Source: DASYGT01 sp035999365 (GTDB lineage Bacteria > Actinomycetota > Actinomycetes > Mycobacteriales > Jatrophihabitantaceae). From it: a stretch of 64,000 bases of DNA. The translations under genes and the position numbers were made by a program. Below are positions 39,715 to 46,804 of this stretch, in pieces (positions within the stretch are counted from its first letter, which is position 1; every line of letters begins with the position of its first letter). Where the stretch lies: NCBI GenBank assembly GCA_035999365.1, contig DASYGT010000030.1, positions 1-64,000 of the forward strand, read 5' to 3'. Under the pieces are notes generated by a model that saw only the letters and a list, made by a program, of their open reading frames with translations, was not told the DNA's origin and did no database searches.

Positions 39715-40484
39715 CGGTGCTGGTGACGGGCTGCGCCGGCTCCATCGGGAGCGCGCTCATGCAGCGGCTGCCGACGTACGGCTGGGACGTGGTCGGGCTC
39801 GACCGCACGCCGGAAGCCGACCTCGTCGCCGATATCACCTCACCGTCCGATCTGGATGCCGCTATGGCGGATGTGACAGCGGTCGTGCATCTCGCCGGCC
39901 AGTCGACCGAAGCGCCGTGGCCGGTCGTGCGCGAGGCGAACATCGAGGGGACGTTCCAGCTGTTCGAGGCTGCACGGCGCAGCGGCGTGCAGCGCATCGT
40001 CTACGCCTCGTCCAACCACGCGACGGGCTTCACCCCTGTCGCCCAGGGCCTGCCCGCGGACGCACCGGCCCGTCCGGACACCCTGTACGGCGTCAGCAAG
40101 GTCTTCGGCGAGGCATTGGCGCGGTACTACGTCGATCGATACGGCCTGCAGGTTGCCTGCATACGCATCGGCACCTTCGCCCCAACGCCGCCGGATCGCC
40201 GATCTCTGTCGACGTGGCTCTCGCCGGACGACTGCGCCCGGCTCGTCGACGCCTGCCTGCGGGCTCCACAGCTCGGGTACGCGGTGGTCTGGGGGATCTC
40301 GCACAACACGCGTCGCACGTGGTCGCTCGACGAGGCAGTGGCGCTCGGCTACGACCCGCGTGACGACGCCGAGGAGTGGGCCGAGCAGCTGCCCGATGAC
40401 GTCGAGTACCCCTCCGACGCCCTGGTCGGCGGCGGCTTCACCTCACCCGGCTTCGGCATCGATGCCGTGGCGGCCCGTTCATGA
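39711..40484 (+). CDS. NAD-dependent uronate dehydrogenase-like epimerase/dehydratase
   Basis: 257 aa, extended SDR fold. Nucleotide motif VLVTGCAGSIGSAL, catalytic Ser/Tyr/Lys in YASSNH and LYGVSKVFGEALARYY. The SSNHATGF block and the RRSLSTWLSPDDCARL segment resemble bacterial uronate dehydrogenases as I remember them, which oxidise glucuronate or galacturonate to the lactone. Both ends overlap neighbours by 4 nt (ATGA), so it is locked into the deoD-pmmB operon. A role with pentose or hexuronate sugars released in nucleoside breakdown is speculative. Confidence 0.85.
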   Translation: MTVLVTGCAGSIGSALMQRLPTYGWDVVGLDRTPEADLVADITSPSDLDAAMADVTAVVHLAGQSTEAPWPVVREANIEGTFQLFEAARRSGVQRIVYASSNHATGFTPVAQGLPADAPARPDTLYGVSKVFGEALARYYVDRYGLQVACIRIGTFAPTPPDRRSLSTWLSPDDCARLVDACLRAPQLGYAVVWGISHNTRRTWSLDEAVALGYDPRDDAEEWAEQLPDDVEYPSDALVGGGFTSPGFGIDAVAARS

Positions 40485-42088
40485 CGGCGGGCGAGCTGCA
40501 CGAACGCGTCCGCGCCTGGCTTGCCGACGAGGTGGACGAGGCCGACGCGGCCGAGGTGCGCCGCCTGCTCGAGGCGCGCGGGGACGCCGAGCTGGCAGAC
40601 CGCTTCGCCGGGATGCTCACCTTCGGCACCGCCGGTCTGCGGGGGCCGCTGCGCGCCGGACCGAACGGGATGAACCGCGCGGTCGTGCGGCGGGCGGCGG
40701 CAGGCCTGGCCGCATGGCTCGTCGACGCCGGCTTCGGCGGGCGACGCGTAGTCGTCGGGTACGACGGCAGACACCGATCGCACGAGTTCGCCTACGATTC
40801 CGCCGCGATCTTTGCCGCAGCCGGTTTCGAGGCCCTCGTCTTGCCACGGCTGCTGCCCACGCCCGTCCTCGCGTTCGCCGTGCGCCACCTCGATGCCGCG
40901 GCCGGCGTGATGGTCACCGCATCGCACAACCCGCCGCAGGACAACGGCTACAAGGTGTATGCCGCCGATGGCGCGCAGATCGTGCCGCCTACCGATACCG
41001 AGATCGAGGCCGCGATCCAGGCGGTGGGTCCCACCCGGCAGATCCGGCTGGAGCCTGACGGTGTCACGGTGCTCGACGAGTCGGTCGTAGACGCCTACGT
41101 TGCTGCGATCGCCGCTCTCGTCGACGACGGCCCGCGCGACGTACGGATCGTCCATACCGCGATGCACGGCGTCGGCACCGAGGTCGTGCGCAAGGTGCTC
41201 AAGGCGGCCGGCTTCCCGGCCCCGATCGGCGTCGCCGAGCAGGAACGGCCCGACCCGGACTTCCCGACCGTCGCCTTCCCCAATCCCGAGGAGCCGGGCG
41301 CTCTCGACCTCGCTATCGCACTGGCCGCCGACCGCGACGCCGACGTGATCATCGCGAACGACCCGGATGCCGACCGGTGTGCGGTCGCGGCACGCCGGGC
41401 TGACGGGCTTTGGCGCATGCTGCGCGGCGACCAGGTGGGTGTCCTGCTCGCCGACTGCTTGCTTCGCAAAGGGGTTCGCGGCACCTATGCCACGACCATC
41501 GTCTCGTCGACGATGCTGCGCGCGATGGCCGAACGCAGCGGCGTCGGATACGTCGAGACGCTCACCGGCTTCAAGTGGATCTCGCGTGCCGCGGACGATC
41601 TCGCCTACGGCTATGAGGAGGCACTCGGCTACGCAGTCGCCCCGCACCTCGTCCGCGACAAGGACGGCATCAGCGCCGCGTTGCTGGTTGCCGAACTCGC
41701 GGCGGTGCTGAAGAAGCAGGGCTCGTCGCTCGACGAACGGTTGGCGCAGCTGGCCGCCGAGTTCGGCCTGTACGTCACCGACCAGTTGTCCGTGCGCGTC
41801 GACGACCTCACGATCATCAGTAATGCCATGGCCCGGCTGCGCGCACAGCCGCCGCGCACCCTGCTCGGTGAGCCGGTCACGGTAGAGGATCTGCTTCCCG
41901 ACGCGGACGTCGTGCGGTTGCGGTGGAGCGGCGGCCGCGTCGTTGTACGACCCTCGGGCACCGAGCCGAAGCTCAAGGCCTATCTCGAGGTCGTGCCTGC
42001 CGATCGTCGCGAAGCCACCGGGCAGCGTCAGATCACGGCGCTGCGATCAGAGGTCGGCGCCGTACTGGGGCTGCACGACACCGCCTGA
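40481..42088 (+). CDS. pmmB: Phosphomannomutase/phosphopentomutase-type phosphohexomutase
   Basis: 535 aa alpha-D-phosphohexomutase. Phosphoserine loop VMVTASHNPPQDNGYKVY, metal loop ANDPDADRCAVAAR, sugar loop GYEEALGYAV (GEE-like) and phosphate-binding RPSGTEPKLKAYLE are all present. The N-terminal GTAGLRGPLRAGPNGMN matches the PmmB/PGM2-like group, several members of which prefer (deoxy)ribose-1-phosphate. Placed directly after PNP, conversion of ribose-1-P to ribose-5-P is the most likely task. It ends 7 bp from the convergent transpeptidase gene. Confidence 0.9.
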   Translation: MTAGELHERVRAWLADEVDEADAAEVRRLLEARGDAELADRFAGMLTFGTAGLRGPLRAGPNGMNRAVVRRAAAGLAAWLVDAGFGGRRVVVGYDGRHRSHEFAYDSAAIFAAAGFEALVLPRLLPTPVLAFAVRHLDAAAGVMVTASHNPPQDNGYKVYAADGAQIVPPTDTEIEAAIQAVGPTRQIRLEPDGVTVLDESVVDAYVAAIAALVDDGPRDVRIVHTAMHGVGTEVVRKVLKAAGFPAPIGVAEQERPDPDFPTVAFPNPEEPGALDLAIALAADRDADVIIANDPDADRCAVAARRADGLWRMLRGDQVGVLLADCLLRKGVRGTYATTIVSSTMLRAMAERSGVGYVETLTGFKWISRAADDLAYGYEEALGYAVAPHLVRDKDGISAALLVAELAAVLKKQGSSLDERLAQLAAEFGLYVTDQLSVRVDDLTIISNAMARLRAQPPRTLLGEPVTVEDLLPDADVVRLRWSGGRVVVRPSGTEPKLKAYLEVVPADRREATGQRQITALRSEVGAVLGLHDTA

Positions 42089-42095
42089 GCGAGCG

Positions 42096-43196
42096 TCAGC
42101 GCGTGGGCACCGCGCCGCCGGTGAGCCACACCGACCACGGCACGTTCCAGTCGGCGTAGCCCTGACCGAGCTGTAGGGCCGGACCGTGGGCGTCGGGGTA
42201 GCGCACGACATCGCCGATCTCGAGGAGCGTGTAGAGCGTCGCCGCGTCGGGTGTGCTCAGGTTGGTGCAGCCGTTGGACGAGTCGTGCTTGCCGAGGTTC
42301 CCCACGTTCCATGGCGCCGCATGCAGGTATTCGCCGCCATACGTCAGCCGCTGCGTGTACTTGATGTTGCACTCGTGATACCCCGGACCACTCATGCAGA
42401 TGCTGAGCCCCTTCTCCATGATGACCTTGGTGCCACGTGAGGTCGGCGTGTTGCTGGCGCCGAGTGACACGGGGTACGTGCCCACGGTGCGCCCGTCGGA
42501 TACGAGGGTGAGCGTGTGCGTGGCGTCGCTGACGGTCGCGATGTTCGCAGCGCCCGTGGTGAAGGCCAACGTCAGGCTGTCGTCGTAGGCCAGGCCCGGG
42601 CCGGCCGACAGCCCCTGCAACGGCATCTTCACGGCGATCTTCGCGTGGGCAGGCCAGTAGTTCTGCAGCCGGTAGTGAGCCTCGAGGGGGTAACCGGGTT
42701 CGTTGTTGGTGGTTTCGAAGTACCACGCTCCGGCGACGGGCGTGCCGTCCACCGTCACCGACGTCGCGGCCGCGAACGCCCTGGCATCGGTGATCTTCCG
42801 CGACAGGTAGGCGATCACTGGCACACCCACGCCGAACTGAGAGCCGTCGCTCCACTTGAGTCTCACGTGGACGGCCTTGGCGGCCGGCGACGCGGATGCG
42901 CTGGTGGTCTTCTGTCCGGACGCGTGGCGGGAAGCGGTGCTGCCGAGTGCACCCGGACGCTGGCCGGCGTGACCGTCGGTCGTACCCGAGCCGCGCAACG
43001 CGAACACGAGCCCCGCGGCGAGGACAACCGCGGCCGCGGCGGCAAGCGGGGCGAGAAATCTGCCCCGCCGGGCGCTCAGATGGGGCGCGGAGTGCAGATC
43101 AACCGATGGCGGGACTCGATCGTCGCCGATTGCCGCCTGCGCCTTCGCGGCGAACGCGTCGCGGAGGACGCGTTCGAGATCGTCGCCATGCGTCAT
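42096..43196 (-). CDS. Membrane-anchored L,D-transpeptidase overlapping an ECF sigma factor gene, second paralog
   Basis: 366 aa. The cytoplasmic N-terminus (about 45 residues) begins with DDLERVLRDAFAAKAQAAIGDDRVPP, almost the same pattern as in the paralog at 32214. Then come one membrane helix (about 46-70), a Ser/Ala linker, an Ig-like domain and a YkuD domain with His292 (YLHAAPWN) and Cys310 (SNGCTNL). The ATG overlaps the sigma gene stop by 4 nt. Position and single-pass topology are those of an anti-sigma factor, but no ZAS zinc motif (HxxxCxxC) is present. Whether the tail binds the sigma factor is an open question. Confidence 0.9.
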   Translation of the reverse strand: MTHGDDLERVLRDAFAAKAQAAIGDDRVPPSVDLHSAPHLSARRGRFLAPLAAAAAVVLAAGLVFALRGSGTTDGHAGQRPGALGSTASRHASGQKTTSASASPAAKAVHVRLKWSDGSQFGVGVPVIAYLSRKITDARAFAAATSVTVDGTPVAGAWYFETTNNEPGYPLEAHYRLQNYWPAHAKIAVKMPLQGLSAGPGLAYDDSLTLAFTTGAANIATVSDATHTLTLVSDGRTVGTYPVSLGASNTPTSRGTKVIMEKGLSICMSGPGYHECNIKYTQRLTYGGEYLHAAPWNVGNLGKHDSSNGCTNLSTPDAATLYTLLEIGDVVRYPDAHGPALQLGQGYADWNVPWSVWLTGGAVPTR

Positions 43197-43762
43197 GTCT
43201 GCGCTCCCAGGATGCGCTGCAGACTCGCCATGCCACGGCTGGCCGATGACTTGACCGAACCCGCTGAGATACCGAGGGTCTCGGCGATCTCGCGCTCGGA
43301 CAGTCCTGACCAGTAGCGCAGGACAAGGATTTCCTGCTGTCGTCGCGGCAGCGAACGCACGGCATCCAGCGCCGCGCGATGCTCGTCGCGCAGCAGTACG
43401 TCGTGATCGGCGGCGGGCGTCGCCTCAGGCTCGGCGACCCGCAGGTGCTTGCGCGCAGTCTGCCGGCGCCGGATCACGGACCTGGACAGGTTCACCACGG
43501 CTGCCCGGACGTAGGCCAGCGCTGCATTCGGGTCCCGGAGTTCAGCACTGCGGCGGTGCAGCCCGATGAAGGCGTCCTGGACCACGTCCTCCGCGCTCGC
43601 GACATCGTCGACGAGCAGCACGGCCAGACGCACGAGCGAGCGCCAATGCTGCTCGTACAGCGCCGGGACGTCGACCGAGGCCGCACGAGTAGCGGGCGCC
43701 GCGATGTCTGGCACGGGGCGCTCGTCCCTCCTCAACCGCGTATCGATGATCAGGGCCGTCAC
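43193..43762 (-). CDS. ECF sigma factor (SigE family), first of two
   Basis: 189 aa if the GTG at 43762 is used; that start is 6 nt after a putative -10, so it fits a leaderless mRNA. Sigma2 region: ALYEQHWRSLVRLAVLLVDDVASAEDVVQDAFIGLHRR (about residues 34-72). Sigma4 region: SLPRRQQEILVLRYWSGLSEREIAETLGIS (about 137-167), with helix-turn-helix SAGSVKSSASRG. It has no C-terminal extension of the ECF41 type. It is followed, with overlapping codons, by the L,D-transpeptidase gene. It probably transcribes itself and the 32-kb transpeptidase. Confidence 0.9.
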   Translation of the reverse strand: MTALIIDTRLRRDERPVPDIAAPATRAASVDVPALYEQHWRSLVRLAVLLVDDVASAEDVVQDAFIGLHRRSAELRDPNAALAYVRAAVVNLSRSVIRRRQTARKHLRVAEPEATPAADHDVLLRDEHRAALDAVRSLPRRQQEILVLRYWSGLSEREIAETLGISAGSVKSSASRGMASLQRILGAQT

Positions 43763-43768
43763 ACAGTG

Positions 43769-43795
43769 CAGTCGCCCTACGGCACCTCTAGGTTG
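43769..43795 (-). promoter_or_regulatory. ECF-type promoter before the first sigma factor gene
   Basis: On the minus strand CAACC (43795-43791, within GACAACC) and CGACTG (43774-43769) are 16 nt apart, and the -10 ends 6 nt before the GTG at 43762. Same core, gap and CGACT as upstream of the transpeptidase at 32214. Autoregulation is the usual habit of ECF factors. Confidence 0.55.
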
Positions 43796-43819
43796 TCACG
43801 GCGCGGCAAGTCGCTGCGT

Positions 43820-44458
43820 TCAGACCCACCACGCCAGCTGGACCGCCACCTGGGCGATGCCGCTTCCGTCCCGCGCCCCGTAGTCGACCTGGATCCGGGC
43901 GCCGTCGTTGCGGATGATCCCGGCGGCCCGGTCGGCCCCGCACTCGTAGTTGAGGGCGACGCTACCGACTGCCGGAACCGTGCCCGTCACGGCGACGCAA
44001 TGGGCGCCGTTCGCCAGCTGTAGGGCCCAGGGCGACCTCGTCGGCGAGGCAGCGGTCGCCGTCGGCAGTGGCGCGGTGAGGGTGATCACGTGCGCAGGGC
44101 TCCACGGGTCGGCCACGCAGGCCACCATCGTGACGACGGCGCGGGTGGTGTCGGCGAAGCACGGGTCACGAATCTGGTTGGCGGCCAGGCAGCGGTAGGT
44201 GCCGGGCGCCGCGACCGCGATCGAGCCCGTCCAGCACGACCCTGGGGTTTGGTCCGCCACCGGCACCGCAAGGGTGCCGGTGGCGGCGTAGGGGGAGAAC
44301 GTCTCGTACGTCACCACGCCGGCGGCGGTGGACGAGGGGCGCTGGCCAGCGGTCCGCACCTGCTGCGTCGAACTGCTCGCGCACGCCACGACGGTGACGC
44401 CCACGAGCGCGGCAGCAGCAACCGCGGTCCAGCCACGGATTCGCGAAACCCTCGACAT
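43820..44458 (-). CDS. Lipoprotein of unknown function between the two sigma operons
   Basis: 212 aa. The signal peptide ends in a lipobox (VTVVAC, Cys26), so the mature protein should be anchored to the outer face of the membrane. The exterior has cysteines in GSCWTGS, TYRCLAANQIRDPCFAD, MVACVADPWS, AHCVAVTG and NYECGADRA, enough for several disulfides. I know no family for it. It ends 57 nt before the first sigma gene and carries its own promoter of ECF appearance, so it may be a member of the same regulon. GGAGG precedes the ATG by 10 nt. Confidence 0.8.
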   Translation of the reverse strand: MSRVSRIRGWTAVAAAALVGVTVVACASSSTQQVRTAGQRPSSTAAGVVTYETFSPYAATGTLAVPVADQTPGSCWTGSIAVAAPGTYRCLAANQIRDPCFADTTRAVVTMVACVADPWSPAHVITLTAPLPTATAASPTRSPWALQLANGAHCVAVTGTVPAVGSVALNYECGADRAAGIIRNDGARIQVDYGARDGSGIAQVAVQLAWWV

Positions 44459-44510
44459 CCGCGAAGCCTCCGGTCCACCGCCGTCCGGCGCGGCGGTCCT
44501 TACGACTAGT

Positions 44511-44537
44511 TAGACGCACTGGGACGGCGTTTCGTTG
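44511..44537 (-). promoter_or_regulatory. ECF-type promoter before the lipoprotein gene
   Basis: On the minus strand GGCAACG (core CAACG, 44537-44533) and CGTCTA (44516-44511) are 16 nt apart. The -10 has CGTC like the second sigma gene, not CGAC. The leader would be about 45 nt. Confidence 0.5.
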
Positions 44538-44580
44538 CCCATCGTGCGAGTGTCGTGGAATCTGCTGTGGCCACGATGGG
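44538..44580 (-). terminator. Inverted repeat after the second sigma operon
   Basis: Arms of 9 bp (CCCATCGTG/CACGATGGG) around a 25-nt loop, beginning 4 nt after the stop codon at 44585 on the minus strand. It lies right before the -35 of the lipoprotein promoter. The long loop and the missing U-tract make termination uncertain. Confidence 0.3.
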
Positions 44581-44584
44581 GAAA

Positions 44585-45553
44585 TCAGGTGTGCACGCCC
44601 TGGATCGCGAACTGCTCGTGCTGGCTCAGATGGCCACCGGTGTACGCAACGACGGTCAGCACGCCCGAGCCGGAGACAGGTACCCGCACCGCCCACGGCG
44701 AGTTCGTCCCACCCGCCGGGACTCGGGGAACGGCCCCGCTCACTACCGTGCCGGCCTGGTTGCGCACCGCGACAACGATGTTCTCGTCCACACCGGTGAC
44801 GCGGCCATCGACCGTGAGCGTCGGAGGGACGGGCGAGAGGTAGGTCGGCCTGTCGAGGGTGAAGGTCGTGTCGTCGCTGCCGACGACCTCCCAGCCCGCG
44901 GCGGCGTCGCCGACCTTTGCGGCATACCGCACGAGATGCAGGACGGCGGCCGTGTGCATGCCGCCGGTCGGCAGGGCATAGCCCACGCCGATGTGCGCCT
45001 GTTCGCCGGTGACCGTCCGGCTCGTCACGGTGGTGATGTCGGCGAACTTCAGGTAGCCGGTCGCGAACGCCAGCGCGGTGGAGGCGGGATCGGCATGCCA
45101 GGGATCGCGACCCGCCGGTCCGTCCACCGTCTCCCACTGATGCGCCTCGGCGTACGACGCGAACGGCCACAGCGGTTGGTAGTAGAGGGAGTTCGACGGC
45201 GTCGGGCAGGAGATGTCGGCGAAGGAGCAGGTGAGCCCGTTCTTCACCGGCATCCGCCCCGTTGAGACCGGTGCCGCGCCCGTCGCGACAGTCGTGATCG
45301 GCGCCGTGCTGGTGGAGTTCGGCGACGCGCCGGGACGCACGCGGGACGGTCCGGCGGCGTCACGAGACGCGATCAGGACGCCCGCCGTGATCGCAACGGC
45401 TGCGACCACCGCGGCAGCGAGCAGAGGTGGGGCCCAACGCGCCTGGTGGAACCGGCGCCGCGTCGGAGCCGCAGCCGGGCGTAGGTCACGCTCGTCGATC
45501 TGGGTAGCCGCGGCGGTCAACGCAGTGCGGATGCGGTCGTCGATGTCGCTCAT
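44585..45553 (-). CDS. Single-pass membrane protein with Gmad2-like domain, partner of the second sigma factor
   Basis: 322 aa. Cytoplasmic N-terminus of about 39 residues (DDRIRTALTAAATQIDERDLRP), one membrane helix (WAPPLLAAAVVAAVAITAGVLIAS, about 40-63), a linker, a middle part with two cysteines (LTCSFADISCPTPS), and a C-terminal Ig-like domain of the Gmad2 type (TVDGRVTGVDENIVVAVRNQ, then WAVRVPVSGSGVLTVVAYT). The ATG overlaps the sigma gene stop by 4 nt. It has the overall topology of an anti-sigma factor but no recognised anti-sigma domain. The arrangement copies that of the first sigma factor and its transpeptidase. Confidence 0.8.
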   Translation of the reverse strand: MSDIDDRIRTALTAAATQIDERDLRPAAAPTRRRFHQARWAPPLLAAAVVAAVAITAGVLIASRDAAGPSRVRPGASPNSTSTAPITTVATGAAPVSTGRMPVKNGLTCSFADISCPTPSNSLYYQPLWPFASYAEAHQWETVDGPAGRDPWHADPASTALAFATGYLKFADITTVTSRTVTGEQAHIGVGYALPTGGMHTAAVLHLVRYAAKVGDAAAGWEVVGSDDTTFTLDRPTYLSPVPPTLTVDGRVTGVDENIVVAVRNQAGTVVSGAVPRVPAGGTNSPWAVRVPVSGSGVLTVVAYTGGHLSQHEQFAIQGVHT

Positions 45554-46074
45554 CGCTGCTGCCCTTCGAGTTGGGCCGCAATCGCGTCGCGGCCGCGGGA
45601 GGCGCTCGATTTCACGGCGCCAACGGAGATGCCCAGAGTCTGGGCAATCTGGCTTTCGGTGAGTTCGGACCAGTACCGCAGCACGAGTACCTCGCGCTGC
45701 CGAGCCGGCAGCCTGCGCAACGCCGCGAGCACCTCCCGGTGCTCCTCGCCGAGCAGTGCCGGGCCGTCGGCAGCGGGCACCGTCACCACGTCGTTGGCCG
45801 TGGTCGCATGCAGGCGCGCGGTACGCCGCCTACGCAATATCGAACGCGAGCCGTTGACCACGCACGTCCGCAGATACGCGACCGCCGCGGCGTCCGAACT
45901 CAGCGCGTTCCACCGACGGTGCAGCGCGGCGAACGCCTCCTGGGCGACGTCCTCCGCCGTTTCACGGTCGTCGACGAGCAGCAGGGCCAGGCGCACCATC
46001 GCCAGCCGGTGCGTGCGGAACAGCGACTCGACACCCACCGCCGAGTCCGCTCCTGCGATCATCACCGTCTCCAT
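45550..46074 (-). CDS. ECF sigma factor (SigE family), second of two
   Basis: 174 aa. Sigma2: SLFRTHRLAMVRLALLLVDDRETAEDVAQEAFAALHRR. Sigma4: RLPARQREVLVLRYWSELTESQIAQTLGISVGAVKSSASRG. It is clearly paralogous to the sigma factor at 43762, with the same length of linker and near-identical helix-turn-helix. The ATG at 46074 is 7 nt after a -10-like CGTCTT. It forms a two-gene operon with the Gmad2-domain membrane protein. Confidence 0.9.
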   Translation of the reverse strand: METVMIAGADSAVGVESLFRTHRLAMVRLALLLVDDRETAEDVAQEAFAALHRRWNALSSDAAAVAYLRTCVVNGSRSILRRRRTARLHATTANDVVTVPAADGPALLGEEHREVLAALRRLPARQREVLVLRYWSELTESQIAQTLGISVGAVKSSASRGRDAIAAQLEGQQR

Positions 46075-46081
46075 GACCCTA

Positions 46082-46109
46082 AAGACGTATGGAACGCCGA
46101 ACGGTTGCC
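46082..46109 (-). promoter_or_regulatory. ECF-type promoter before the second sigma factor gene
   Basis: On the minus strand GGCAACC (46109-46103) and CGTCTT (46087-46082) are 15 nt apart, and the -10 ends 7 nt before the ATG at 46074. It is close to the general ECF pattern with AAC at -35 and CGTC at -10. Confidence 0.55.
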
Positions 46110-46113
46110 CGCC

Positions 46114-46761
46114 CTACCTCGGCCCGAACTGCCTATCCCCGGCATCGCCGAGCCCCGGCACGATGTAGGCGTCGTCGTTCAACCTCTCGTCAATGCTCGC
46201 GGTGAACACACGCACCGGCAGCCCACTCGATTCCAGCCGGGCCAATCCCTCGGGCGCCGCCAGCGCGCACACCACCGTCAGATCGTCGGCATCGCGGGCG
46301 GCGAGCAGTTGCAGGCAGTGCAGCAACGAGCCGCCCGTCGCGAGCATCGGGTCGAGGACGATCACCGGCCGCCCCGCCAGCGATTCCGGCAGCGACGCCA
46401 TGTACGGGGTGGGCTCGTGCGTGCGCTCGTCGCGGGCCAGGCCGACGAAGCCCATCTGCGACTCCGGCAGCAGGTTGAACGCGGCCTCGGCCATCCCCAG
46501 CCCGGCCCGCAACACCGGCACCAGCAGCGGCGGATTCGCGATGGCCGAACCGGTCGTCGGCGCTACCGGTGTCTCGATGGGAACAGCGGCGACGGGCAGG
46601 TCGCGGGTGGCCTCGTAAACGAGCAGGGTCGCCAGTTCGCGCAGGGCCGCCCGGAATTCGGCATTGCTGCTGCGCTCATCACGCATCACCGTCAGGCGGG
46701 CCTGAACGATCGGGTGCGCTACGACGACGGTGCCCCGGAACGGGGCGCTGGATGTGGTCAC
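46114..46761 (-). CDS. upp: Uracil phosphoribosyltransferase
   Basis: 215 aa from the GTG at 46761. An upstream GTG at 46770 is in frame, but a TAnnnT box fits the inner one. Motifs: HPIVQARLTVMRD at the start, VLRAGLGM, the PRPP loop VIVLDPMLATGGSLLH and the uracil-binding GLGDAGDRQFG C-terminus. It converts uracil and PRPP to UMP. It faces deoC across a gap of only 43 bp. It lies upstream of the second sigma operon but, with 39 nt and a separate promoter between, is probably independent. Confidence 0.93.
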   Translation of the reverse strand: MTTSSAPFRGTVVVAHPIVQARLTVMRDERSSNAEFRAALRELATLLVYEATRDLPVAAVPIETPVAPTTGSAIANPPLLVPVLRAGLGMAEAAFNLLPESQMGFVGLARDERTHEPTPYMASLPESLAGRPVIVLDPMLATGGSLLHCLQLLAARDADDLTVVCALAAPEGLARLESSGLPVRVFTASIDERLNDDAYIVPGLGDAGDRQFGPR

Positions 46762-46768
46762 GCCCGGC

Positions 46769-46774
46769 ACCCTA
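46769..46774 (-). promoter_or_regulatory. Leaderless-type -10 box before upp
   Basis: TAGGGT on the minus strand ends 7 nt before the GTG at 46761. It decides between two in-frame GTG starts. Confidence 0.45.
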
Positions 46775-46792
46775 AACCCTGTCGAACGCTCC

Positions 46793-46798
46793 TAGACT
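46793..46798 (+). promoter_or_regulatory. Leaderless-type -10 box before deoC
   Basis: TAGACT ends 6 nt before the GTG at 46805. It lies 18 bp from the -10 of the divergent upp gene, so the two promoters must compete or share regulators. Confidence 0.5.
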
Positions 46799-46804
46799 GG
46801 CTCG

